From positions 1,109,073-1,173,072 of the forward strand of contig JAGFNQ010002314.1 in assembly GCA_024364735.1 (NCBI GenBank): DNA of 64,000 nt, written 5' to 3'. The notes under the pieces are model-generated. The model did not search any database and had not been told where the DNA came from. It saw nothing but the letters and a program-made list of their open reading frames with translations. Shown piece after piece: positions 1 through 9,220 of this stretch. A program made the position numbers and the translations under genes. Each line of letters begins with the position of its first letter. The first letter of the stretch is position 1. The DNA is from Boesenbergia rotunda (Eukaryota; Streptophyta; Magnoliopsida; Zingiberales; Zingiberaceae).

Positions 1-545
1 TTAATTCAAATTAATTCAAATAATTCAATTAAATTCAATTAAATTCGAATAATTCAAATAATTCAATTAAATTCTAATTAATTCAAATAATTCAATTAAA
101 TTCGAATTAATTCAAATAATTCAACTAAATTCAATTAAATTCAAATTAATTCAAATAATTCAATTAAATTCGAATTAATTCAAATAATTCAATTAAATTC
201 AATTAAATTCGAAATAATTCAAATAATTCAATTAAATTCAAATTAATTCAAATAATTCAATTAAATTCGAATTAATTCAAAAAATTCAATTAAATTCAAT
301 TAAATTCAAATTAATTCAATTAAATTCAATTAAATTCGAATTAATTCAAATAATTCAAATAATTCAAATTAAATTCAAAGTAAAATTAAGTTGAATCCAA
401 ATTAAAACTTCACTTAATTTAAGTTTAATCCTAATCAATTAATTTCTAATTAATTCAACCTCAATCAATTCGTAATTAACCTGAATCTAACTAAAATCTT
501 AAATAACTTAAACTCAAACTAAAATAAAATTTTACCCAAAGTGTA
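1..545. repeat. AT-rich degenerate tandem repeat
   Basis: The first 370 bases are built almost only from variants of AATTCAAAT, AATTCAATTA and AATTCGAATT, repeated dozens of times. The pattern decays towards 545. It lies in the non-coding 3' interior of element A and may have expanded there by slippage. No coding potential is seen. Confidence 0.9.
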
Positions 546-1615
546 ACAATTAAAATTAATAACATTAAATATGTCAAAGTGGGTTGACATATTCGCGGGT
601 TCACTCGACACGTATCAAATCGGGAATTTGATACATTTTAGAAACTTAAATAAAATTATTTGACTTGTTTGACTCATGCATAACTGCCATGACATGCATT
701 TGCTATTCTTTTAAAATATATGACATGTCATTCATATTTAAATTTTATGCATATATTAGAACGGCTATAGGAAAAAGAATAATTGAAACTTGATCAACCT
801 AGTATTGGGTGGCAGTGAGATGATAGTACGTTAGGGAAGCCATCTTGGCGGAACTAGCCGAAGCTACCGATCCAAAACCCAAACTAGTTAGACCAGAATT
901 TTTCAAAAAGTGATTTTGAAAATGAAATTTCATTAAAAGGCTTTGTCAAGGAAAGGGTGGATGATCCCATAAGGCTACGGCCAAAGAAGGCCTAGTGCCT
1001 CGCCAAGACCTGGAAGCCAATTTTTGAAATTCAAATTCAAGTTACTTTTTGTCAAATTCAAATCTAACACAAGCTTCAATTAAATCTTAGAATTGAAAAA
1101 TCAATTAAAGAAAAATGATTCAAGCATCTCACAATACACTTATAAGACAATCATGCTTGTTGTATTGATACATCTAAAATGGGTGAGATGTTAAGGACTA
1201 ATAAATTGAAAAATGTTTTTCAAAATTATTTTTCAAAATCATTAGAATATTTTTCTAAAAATATTTTTTCAAAATAGTGCTTCAACATAATAATGTTTTT
1301 ATGGAATTCATGCTTGTCTGGTTGAATATGCATATTATATGTTTTTTTCAAAATTACATCTTTTCAAAAATTGTTTGACTCATGCAATTAGACACAAGCC
1401 TCTTAGAACAACACTAAAGTTCCTTAAGGCACTTAGATAAGTCAAACGGTGTTGGATGCAGGGGGAGGGTTTTGTTCCTTTCATTAAAAATATTTTTCGA
1501 AAACTGCACCTTAATTTGCATTACATATGTTTTCAAAATTATCTTCTTTCCAAATTGTGGCTTCAAAATCTATCTACTTAAAAATTATCGATTCTTTAAC
1601 TTTGATAAATCCTAA

Positions 1616-2255
1616 AGACACAGAGGAAAGGTCCACTTTATGATCTTCAAGGACTCCTAGGACGTGTTAAATTTAGGAGGAGTCAGAGTCAAAAGAAGAA
1701 TTTCATAAAAAGTTTTTTTTAATTATCCATTTATCTTAAATAATTCTTCTTAATCTGAATCAAACCTTAAGACTTAGAGGAAGAGTACTTGTGGTCAACA
1801 AGCTTCCCAGGACTAGGTCAAGTTTAGGGGGAGATCAAATTATTGAATATTTCAAATGTTTTCATGAGCGGCATTTTCAAATCCTGTTGAAAACATAAGT
1901 ATTCTTTCAAAATAGTATCAATTTTCAAAAATTACTATTATTTTCAAAAATTCATCTGGTTTTTTTTTCAATTTGAAATAATATCTTGAGTTTGGAAAAT
2001 CTTCCAGGACACTTAGGAAAATGTCCTTGTAGTCAACAAGGTTTCCTATGATTGTGTCAGACTGAAAGATAAACCAAATCAAGTATTATCACTTTAAAAT
2101 CTTTACATTTTTTCAAAATTAACTTACATCCTATTATTCTATGACTTATGAATTTTTTATTTACTTGGGTTGGAAAACTTCCAGGACACTTAGGAAAATG
2201 TCCTTGTAGTCAACAAGGGTTCCCAGGATAGTGTCAGACTGGAAAATTAACCAAG
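1616..2255 (+). repeat. Degenerate tandem repeat in element A interior
   Basis: Four spaced copies of a block of about 70 bp start near 1616, 1769, 2009 and 2185. Each reads roughly: aggacacttaggaaa, then a fill-in with gtccttgtagtcaacaagg, then a purine-rich end. The last two copies are 176 bp apart and nearly identical. The region between and around them is AT-rich with many TTTTCAAAA runs. Confidence 0.7.
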
Positions 2256-2665
2256 TGAAGTCAAATATTAGGCTTTCAAAAGTACTTATGTCTTTCAAAG
2301 CCAGATATTCTTTCAAAAGTACTATCATTTTTTTCAAAATTCTATCAATATTTACTTGACCTTGAAAAATATTATGTTTCATAATACACTTATTTTCGAA
2401 ACACAGTTAGTACTTACAAAATAAGCATAACATTTATATTTTCCAAAATAACATTCTTTCAAAAGTTATGCACATTCCAAAAGTACTTAATTATTCAAAA
2501 ATTAATACATTTTTTTAAAGGTACTTATATTTTTCAAAAATTACATAATTTTTGCAATATATTATTCAGAATACAATGCTTTCAAAAATTTTGCACTAAG
2601 TATTTTCAAAAAGAACCAAATGTTTTTAATGTTGGTGCAAGTATTTTATTCTTTTGATGTATGAC

Positions 2666-2679
2666 AAAGGGGGAGAGAT
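2666..2679 (+). other. Upstream polypurine tract of element A
   Basis: A purine run AAAGGGGGAGAGAT, preceded by a GATGTATGAC motif, lies 122 bp before the real PPT. Element E has the same run in the same setting at 37652-37665. It may serve as a second plus-strand primer; this is inference. Confidence 0.5.
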
Positions 2680-2787
2680 GTGTGCTTAAGTTAGAAAAAA
2701 ATTTTCCCGAAGATTTTTTTCATTTTTACCCCAAGGACAGTAAGTTAGCCCCTTAAACCAATCTAACTTAAGTTATTGTCAAACATC

Positions 2788-2801
2788 AAAAAGGGGGAGA
2801 T
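2788..2801 (+). other. Polypurine tract (PPT) of element A
   Basis: The run AAAAAGGGGGAGAT directly abuts the 5' end of the LTR (TGTTGGTGCA). It is the plus-strand primer for reverse transcription in this lineage. The same sequence occurs at the LTR edge of E, and inverted in B, C and D. Confidence 0.85.
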
Positions 2802-2929
2802 TGTTGGTGCAAGTTGCATCAATGATATTCCTCTTTAAGTGTTTTAATGTTTGACAATTCACTTAAGTCAGTGATATATTGAACAGACAAAGGGGAGCAA
2901 AAGAGAAGTAACCTAAGCTGAAGAAAAGT

Positions 2930-3308
2930 CCTAGCGAAGGGCTGCTAGGCACCTAGCGAAGGGCTGCTAGGTATCGAAACCCCAAGACCTAGCGAAGGGC
3001 TGCTAGGTATCGTAACCCTAAGACCTAGCGAAGGGCTGCTAGGCACCTAGCGAAGGGCTGCTAGGCATAGAAGACCTAGCGAAGGATTGCTAGGCACCAG
3101 GCGAAGGACCGCTTGGTAACAAAGACCTAGCGAAGGGCTGCTAGGCACCTGGCGAAGGACTGCTAGGAAATGAAGACTTGGTCCGAGGGACTAAGCAACT
3201 TAGCTGAGCGATGACTAAGGACAGGAGTAGAGACGGGTCAGGGTTTGGGCGTCTCGAGATCCGGAGTAATCGGAAGCTAAGTAAAAGTCCACCCGAAGAG
3301 CTGGGTGG
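2930..3308 (+). repeat. Hairpin array in the U3 of LTR A
   Basis: About nine units of the type CCTAGCGAAGGGCTGCTAGG (first at 2930-2949, next at 2952-2971 and 2988-3007) follow each other. Each is a 6-bp stem (CCTAGC/GCTAGG) around an 8-nt GAAGGRYY-type loop. One unit at 3097-3116 has CCAGGC/GCTTGG instead. The array continues with other stems: 3177-3195 (CTTGGTC/GACTAAG, with a wobble) and 3289-3308 (CCACCC/GGGTGG with loop GAAGAGCT). Confidence 0.85.
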
Positions 3309-3519
3309 CAACCGTCTCCTGAAAGGAGTAGGTGAAGGGCGAGTTTTAGGGGATGGGAACTCGTGTCGGTTCGACCTAGGGTTTCGTGTAAATCCGAAGT
3401 CAGAACCAAGTCCTTAAGACCAATATTATATGTATCTATGCTTTGTGGTTGTACATCTTGCAGGTACCAAGATTGGAGGAGATAGCAATGTGCTGGAGGC
3501 CCTAACCAGGGTGCCCCCA

Positions 3520-3897
3520 GTGTTGGGGGCGCCCCCAGGCAACCAGGGCGCCCCCAGCAGTGGGGGCACCCCCAGTAAAGCACAAAAGCAGTGTTACTTC
3601 GAAGCAGGCAAAATAGGTGTCAATGGGGGCGCCCGGAGCGTCCAGGGCGCCCGGAAGCGTCCGGGGCGCCCGAAAGCGTCCGGGGCGCCCGGAGCGTCCG
3701 GGGCGCCCGGATTCGTAGCTGTTTTGCTGTTTCAAAGCCAGAACACAGGATAAGCCCTCACGGGGGCGTCCGAAGTGTCCGGGGCGACCTGGTCAATGAT
3801 CTTATCACTTGCGGCGAGGTAGGCGCAAGGATGAGGTTTGACCAAGTCTTCCGGGGCGCCCCCAGCGTCCGGGGCGCCCCCAGGAGGCCTATATAAG
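3520..3897 (+). promoter_or_regulatory. LTR A promoter: GGGCGCC block and TATA box
   Basis: Clusters of GGGCGCCC and GCGTCCGGGGCG-type motifs run up to a TATA box TATATAAG at 3890-3897. Spacing and order match the promoters of the solo LTR (TATA at 42445-42453) and LTR E (39290-39297). It should drive the genomic transcript of the element. Confidence 0.7.
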
Positions 3898-4391
3898 GGG
3901 CTTCGAACCCTTGGCTTGAAACACAACATTCCAGAGCAATTCTTATCATTCTGACCGACGACAACGCGCTAGAAACAAGGCTCTACGACCGGGAGGCTCC
4001 AGGAGGAAGTGCGCGGCACTTCGGAGGTCCAGATCGGCCAAGTTTCATATTCTTGTTCGGTTTGCTTTTAGTTATTCCATACTTAACTTTCAAATTATTA
4101 TTGCTTGTAATTGTACACTGTAAGACGGGTTTTCTCCGCCTCCGGAAATTCTAGAAAGGAGACCAATAGTGGACTCACGCCGAGTACATAGGCCTTGGAC
4201 GTACTGACCCTGGGGGGTCGGGAACCAAGTAAATAATCCCGCTGTGTCCTTGTTTTATTCGTTCTGTTTGTTTTCCGCTGCTACTAACCCTGAATCCAGA
4301 GTGAACTAAAAGTTTTCTACGAAGTTTCCGCGAATAATTTTCAAGATTGATATTCACCCCCCCCCCCTCTATCGACGGCACCGGTCCTACA

Positions 4392-4894
4392 CTAGTCTCA
4401 CTAGGTGTGTCTAGTCCCACTAGGACTTTTACCGTGTCAGCATGTGATCTCTCCGATCCACTTGGACTTCACCTAGTCCCACTAGGTGTGCTTAGTCCCA
4501 CTAGGACTTTTTCCGTGCCAGCATGCGATCTCCCCGATCTACCTGGACTTCACCTAGTCCCACTAGGTATTTTTCCATGCCAGCATGCGATCTCCCTGAT
4601 CCACCTGGACTTCACCTAGTCCTACTAGGTGTGCCTAATCTCATTAGGACTTTTCCCGTGCTAGCATGTGATCTCCCTGATCCACCTGGACTTCACCTAG
4701 TCTCATTATGTCTTTTCCAGTCAAGTCTCCAGTCAACCTTAACCCACTTGACTTGCAAGATATTCAAACATCTTACAATATTCAAACATCATTATCAAAC
4801 ATCGAAACTTAAGCTCACCAAGCTTACCAAACATAAACTCACCCGAGCATAGTCAAACTAGGTCAACCCTAACCTAACAAAGATTGCATCAACA
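4392..4894 (-). repeat. 3' LTR remnant of element C
   Basis: It matches the first 500 bp of C's 5' LTR (23601 leftwards). The minus-strand start is TGTTGATGCAATC. Repeated palindromes CCTAGT-CCC-ACTAGG occur (4472-4486), with one variant CCTAAT-CTC-ATTAGG (4634-4648). The rest of the LTR is cut off at 4391 by element A. Confidence 0.8.
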
Positions 4895-4912
4895 ATCTCT
4901 CCCTTTTTGATG
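4895..4912 (-). other. PPT of element C
   Basis: The minus strand reads CATCAAAAAGGGAGAGAT directly before the LTR start TGTTGATGCA. It has the same form as the PPTs of A, B, D and E. Confidence 0.8.
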
Positions 4913-5419
4913 TTTGACAATATGATTGAGAAAGACTAATCCTTATTAGCCTTTCAATCTCTCTCCCTTTGACATACATCAAAAACTCTCCCTGAGAGTC
5001 TATATGGTCAAAGGAAAGTCTAATGAAAGTCATACCTTTCATTTGAACCCATGCTCAACCTTGAGCATTCATCGTGATGAAGATTCCCAATCCTCATTCT
5101 TTCACTTATCCCAAAAATAAAAATTTAAACACATGCTTTTAAGGAAGACCTCCCCCTCAAAATATGCTTTAAACCTTTATCATTTCACTAACAATGATTT
5201 TTGAATTCCTAAAACTTTAGAAAAACTCAACTTGAGATTATGAGATTCAAAACATGAATCAAAACCTCTCCTTAACCCTATAGTTTTCACCAAACCATCT
5301 CCCATTTTGATTTCATAATGAAATATACCCAAATATACTTAGAAAAGTATTCCAAGGGGCTAGGGATTGTTTGGTTACTCAAAATTAGGTTAAAGAACTG
5401 AAATCAGACAGTTTCAGTT

Positions 5420-5610
5420 GTGCCAATCGATAGGTATTGGATACCAATCGATTAAGCTATGCCTTAATCGATCAACAGATCAATTACGGCTGCCCTTAAT
5501 CAATCAAGGGATCGATTATATGAACTTTTATGCTCATAGAAAAGGTTCACCAATCGATTGACCGATCGATTGGTTACTGTCCTAATCAATCACCTGATCG
5601 ATTGGGATCA
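5420..5610 (-). promoter_or_regulatory. Internal AATCGATT palindrome block of element C
   Basis: Repeated AATCGATT and GATCGATTGG motifs occur, including a hairpin with 9-bp arms CCAATCGAT/ATCGATTGG at 5550-5573. The same motif fills part of C's LTR (22437-22800), and a matching block lies in element D (31430-31640). It corresponds in place to the internal blocks of B and E that lie upstream of an accessory gene, but no such gene follows here. Confidence 0.6.
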
Positions 5611-6108
5611 TATGAACATTTTCAAAAGAAAAACATTTACTATGACTAAATGATGCATGTATGACATGATATATGATATTTTTATAATAAAATATGAATG
5701 ATGAATTATGATATCATGGCATATGATAGGGCATATAAATCATGACATAATAACACAAAAGAAAATACTTAGATTTCCTATCTAAGTATCAATAACTCAT
5801 TGTTAAGTCATTGATAATATAATTTTGCCCCTAATTTTCCAAGATAATGTCAAAACTCCTCAACTTGGCATATCGTTGAATTCTAACATAGTTGCGCCAA
5901 ATTTATTTTGTTCAATCTTCTAAAAATATAGTTTGGCACAAGTTTACTCTTCCAAGAGTAAACAAATGACTTCTTCATTTTCAAGGATAGTAAGTCCTTG
6001 AATATGCCCCAAAGTGCCAACTTCATCAAGGTTGGGTTAATTACCCTTCCAATTTGAGTTGACACTCCCTAGACCTATCTAGGTTGTGGCGAACACACTC
6101 TTAGGAAC

Positions 6109-7604
6109 TTAAAACCTATTGGAGCTCCTTGGGTGTTCTTGGTATTCATTAGAGATAACTTCCCTTGATATCTTCCTAATGACTTTTCTAGGCTTCTCCG
6201 AAGTCTTAGTCATGTTGGTCTTGCCTTGGTCAACTCTAGAGATGGCTTCCCTTGTGACCTTGACCTGACTCCTAGACCTAGATTGAGTTCCATACCTATA
6301 TGGAACTCTATGGTAAGAAGGACCATCATCCTTGGTTTTAGGTTTGTACCCCAAACCTTTCTTGCCCCTAGAGGGTCCTTGATTTCCTAAATCTAGGTTT
6401 TGATCCTTTGATCCCTTAAGAAGATTTTCTATTCTTTTGAGGGATTTTTCTAATGTTTCAGGTTTTGACCTCAATACTTGATTTTCAATCATTATTTTCT
6501 CAAGGCTAAGTTTTCTAAAATTACCTTGGTAATTATTCTTCTTGGCCTTGGGTTGAGTAGGTCTACCATGGAATTTTCTAACTTGTTCCCTATCCTTAGA
6601 TGTGGTAGTCCTAGCATGGAAGACTCTATAGTTCTCCTTAGGTTTTTCATACCTCCTATTTTCATGATAAATGATATTAAAATGATAATAATTATTTCTA
6701 GCATGTGTTTTATCATGATGAAGATAAGTACAATTACCTAATGGTACAGTTGTCTTGTTCTTGGAGGCTCCCTCTTGGTTCGAGCTTCACTTTTTCTCTT
6801 GGTCGAATCCTTCCCTTTTGGACATTGGTTCCGATAATGTCCCTTTTGTTTGCATGAGAAGCACACAATATGCTTCTTATCCTTCCGTACCACGGGGTCG
6901 ACCTCCTTTCGCTTCTCCTTGGTCTTGGGTGTCACTTGCACCTTCTTCTTGACCAAATTAGGACATACTCTTCTTATAGTGTCCTATTTACCTACACTCA
7001 AAATAAATAATGTGATCTTTAATTTTACAAATTGAAATTGTTATACCTTCATGGGGTGTAGAGGTAACACTCGATTCTTCTTCTTCTTTATTTACATCGG
7101 ATGATGATGTTGAAGTTTTTCTTTAATCCGATGTCAATGGCGAATTTTGCTCCCCCTTAATCCTTGAAGTGGAGGCTCTTGAACTTCATCTTCGGATGTT
7201 AAGCATCTCTCAACTTCCGAATCTTCTTCCTCCGATGAATCTCCCTCTTCATATTTTTCTTGACTTGGTACAGTGGAGGGATCTTCATGAAGCTTTGCCA
7301 ATTTGCTCCAAAGCTCTTTGGCATCTTGAAATTCTCCAATTTTGTCCAAGATGGTGATTGGCAATAGATTGACCAATAATTTGGTCACTTTGTCGTTGGC
7401 CTCGCATCTCTTGATTTTCTCCTCATTCCATTTACCTTTCTTGAGGAGCTTCCCTTTGCTACTTGTTAGAGCTTCAAAGCCTTCCATTAGAGCAAATCAT
7501 TGCTCTATCTTCATCATGAGGAAATTTTCAATATTTGTTTTCCAAAGATTGAAATTGGCTTTATCGTACAGTGGAGGTGCTCAGATGTCGTAGACGAACT
7601 CCAT
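6109..7604 (-). pseudogene. gag: gag of element C (decayed)
   Basis: Gag is the capsid and nucleocapsid protein that packages the element RNA in virus-like particles. The start is placed at the ATG on the minus strand at 7604, about 110 bp after the PBS; a stop follows after seven codons. The piece at 7487-7134 holds the conserved gag core (KELWSKLAKLHE-type motif, acidic Ser/Glu tail). A zinc knuckle CFSCKQKGHYRNQCP (CX2CX4HX4C) lies at about 6820-6866. The piece 6492-6109 is the basic C-terminal part, similar to the gag end of element B. Frames change between these pieces and stops occur, so it is not functional. Downstream there is no protease or pol, only about 1.2 kb of non-coding DNA to the PPT. 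Confidence 0.8.
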
Positions 7605-7712
7605 TTTGAAGATTATTTCTCTTGATGATGGCTTCTTGACATTAGGGTTTCTTCAATTTCATCTTCTTCCTCTTGCTCTTGCTCTCTTGGTGATGAGTCC
7701 AAAGAAAAGCGA

Positions 7713-7730
7713 CCTTGCTCTGATACTACT
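7713..7730 (-). other. Primer binding site of element C
   Basis: The minus strand reads AGTAGTATCAGAGCAAGG immediately after the LTR end CCTAGCA. It fits the initiator-tRNA-Met type PBS (TGGTATCAGAGC) with one change. It fixes the LTR boundary at 7731. Confidence 0.75.
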
Positions 7731-7947
7731 TGCTAGGACTGGTAGGAGAGTTAGAGGGGGGTGATTAGCTCCAATCTTTGCTCGTTGATGATTTGTTACG
7801 GCGGAAGACTTGAGCAATGCTAACACCTTGATTTTACATGGTATCCACCTCCTTGAGGTGACTAATCTAAGGATCCGCTCTTCCTCATTCTTTTCTACAT
7901 TATGAAAGATCTCTTATTTGAGGTGGAGAAACCTCTTACAATCTTAT
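7731..7947 (-). repeat. 5' LTR of element C, left part (3' end of the LTR)
   Basis: This is the last 217 bp of C's 5' LTR, ending CCTAGCA next to the PBS. It stops at 7947, where element B begins; the LTR resumes at 22212. CTTAT at 7943-7947 is the left copy of B's target duplication. A related LTR end occurs as a fragment at 40963-41198. Confidence 0.75.
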
Positions 7948-8929
7948 TGTTCGACCTTGGATGGCTAGAGATGGGGGGGTGTGAATAGCCAGACACACAA
8001 AACACTTGCTCTTTGAACTTTCTGCACTTGTGGTTAGCAGCGGAAGAAAATACAGAAAAATAGAAACTGAAGAACAAGCTGAAGAACAAACAGAAAACCA
8101 ATGCTAACTCAAAGGTTTACAAGGTTTGGGGATAACTTGCCCCTACTCCTTGGCGTGCCCGTGAGGTGAGCGATCCCTTGATCGTCGGCAGATCAAGCCC
8201 CGGGAAATCCGGATAGAATGGAACCTCCTTCTCGGTGGAGTAACCTCTCCACAAAAAGTCTCAAGATGATATGGAAATAAGCACAGAGACAAAGAATCTT
8301 ACAGAGCACAATGAACACACAGAAGGAAACACTTCAGTGAGCTCAACCCAGCACAACTCTCACGCAAGAACTCCACGCTCTTCGTGTCTGCTTGCTGATG
8401 GACTCGCAAAGCTCTCCTCTGATTCAAGGTGCTAAAGTCGCAATGGATTCAACATATCAGAGTTTGCTTGAGTTCAGAGTGATTTGCAAGAGATGTGCAA
8501 GAAGTGCTCTCTCCTTCTGCTCCAGCCTTCTTTTAATCTCTGCTCATCAATAGATCACCACCAGGCGCCTCTGCAGCTCGCCAGCGTGTCTGAAGCTCAC
8601 AGGAGCATCAGCAGCAACCTCCGCCACCAACCCATTGACCTCTACTGGACTCCACTGAACCCTCTTCAGCCGAGCCACAGGTCAGTCGTCAGCATCGCCA
8701 GCCGTTGCCAGTCCGCGCCAGAAGCCGTTGAAACCTGAGAAGAGAAAACAGCCAAACCTGACGAAGAGAAAGTCGCCAATTGACCCTCCTCCTTCATTTG
8801 AGTCATCCCTGCATTACCTGCACACTCAACAGAGGCTTAGCAGAGCAAATCAAAACGAAATTAGAGAAAACAGAAGTGTTCAGAACGAAATCAGAAGTCT
8901 GACAGTAGATTTGAATTAAAGTTATCAGA

Positions 8930-9215
8930 CACTGATCGGTCACCAGACCGATCAGTGAAGACCCCGATCGATCAAGTAACCACCTGATCGATCTAGTGAC
9001 TCCCTGATCGGTCACACTAACCGATCAGGATCGTGGATCAGTCACACTGACCGATCCATCAACTTACTGGCCACAACCCGCAAGTTGACTGCCAGAAACA
9101 CCTGATCGGTCACCCGACTGATCAGGGTGTGCCCTGATCGGTCACAGTGACCGATCAGGTCACTTCTGGACCGATTAGGACCCATCCTGATCGGTCCCGG
9201 AGGCCTTTGATCGGT
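8930..9215 (-). repeat. TGATCGGTC palindrome array in LTR B
   Basis: Many inverted pairs TGATCGGTC/GACCGATCA occur. The best has perfect 13-bp arms CCTGATCGGTCAC/GTGACCGATCAGG around one base (9133-9159). The array goes on after the nested LTR with both GGTC/GACC (11147-11166) and GTTC/GAAC stems (11014-11035). It is repeated in the 5' LTR (about 21005-21545) and inside the element (14325-14760). Confidence 0.85.
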
Positions 9216-9220
9216 CACGA

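Larger units (their letters stand above)
1..4391 (+). mobile_element. Element A: 3' part of a SIRE-like copia retrotransposon
   Basis: This is the end of a plus-strand element: a long non-coding interior, a polypurine tract (2788-2801), then a complete 3' LTR (2802-4391, TG...CA). No gag or pol lies in the window, because the 5' part is off the left edge. The interior at 780-1020 and 1130-1200 matches, in the opposite orientation, the non-coding tail of element F (24350-24620 and 24180-24250), so A and F are relatives. From 4392 the sequence is the LTR of element C in the other orientation, so A most likely inserted into C's 3' LTR. The left target duplication is outside the window. Confidence 0.75.
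2802..4391 (+). repeat. 3' LTR of element A (1590 bp)
   Basis: It starts TGTTGGTGCA and ends CCTACA. In order it holds a hairpin array (2930-3308), a GGGCGCC-rich block (about 3520-3890), a TATA box (3890-3897), the R-U5 part and a poly-C run near 4357-4367. The same order is seen in the E LTR (38339-39710) and the solo LTR (41487-42857). U3 therefore ends shortly after the TATA box. The family is defined by these three copies. Confidence 0.85.

Noticed and set aside
2161..2382. 73-codon minus-strand frame
   Set aside because: It overlaps the 176-bp repeat in non-coding AT-rich DNA and has no similarity to a known protein that I can see.
2930..3170. CRISPR-like look of regularly spaced short palindromic repeats
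   Set aside because: The units are near-contiguous with no unique spacers of constant length, no cas genes exist, and the setting is a plant LTR.
3211..3964. Overlapping open frames on both strands coding Gly-Ala-Pro-rich, collagen-like peptides
   Set aside because: They are by-products of the GGGCGCC repeats in the LTR U3; the same happens at 35329-35577, 38866-39320 and 42010-42600. No domain, and frames overlap on both strands.
8484..9015. Open frames near 8.5-9.0 kb that recur at 20.4-21.1 kb and look conserved
   Set aside because: Conservation is explained by the two LTRs of element B; no protein family is recognisable.
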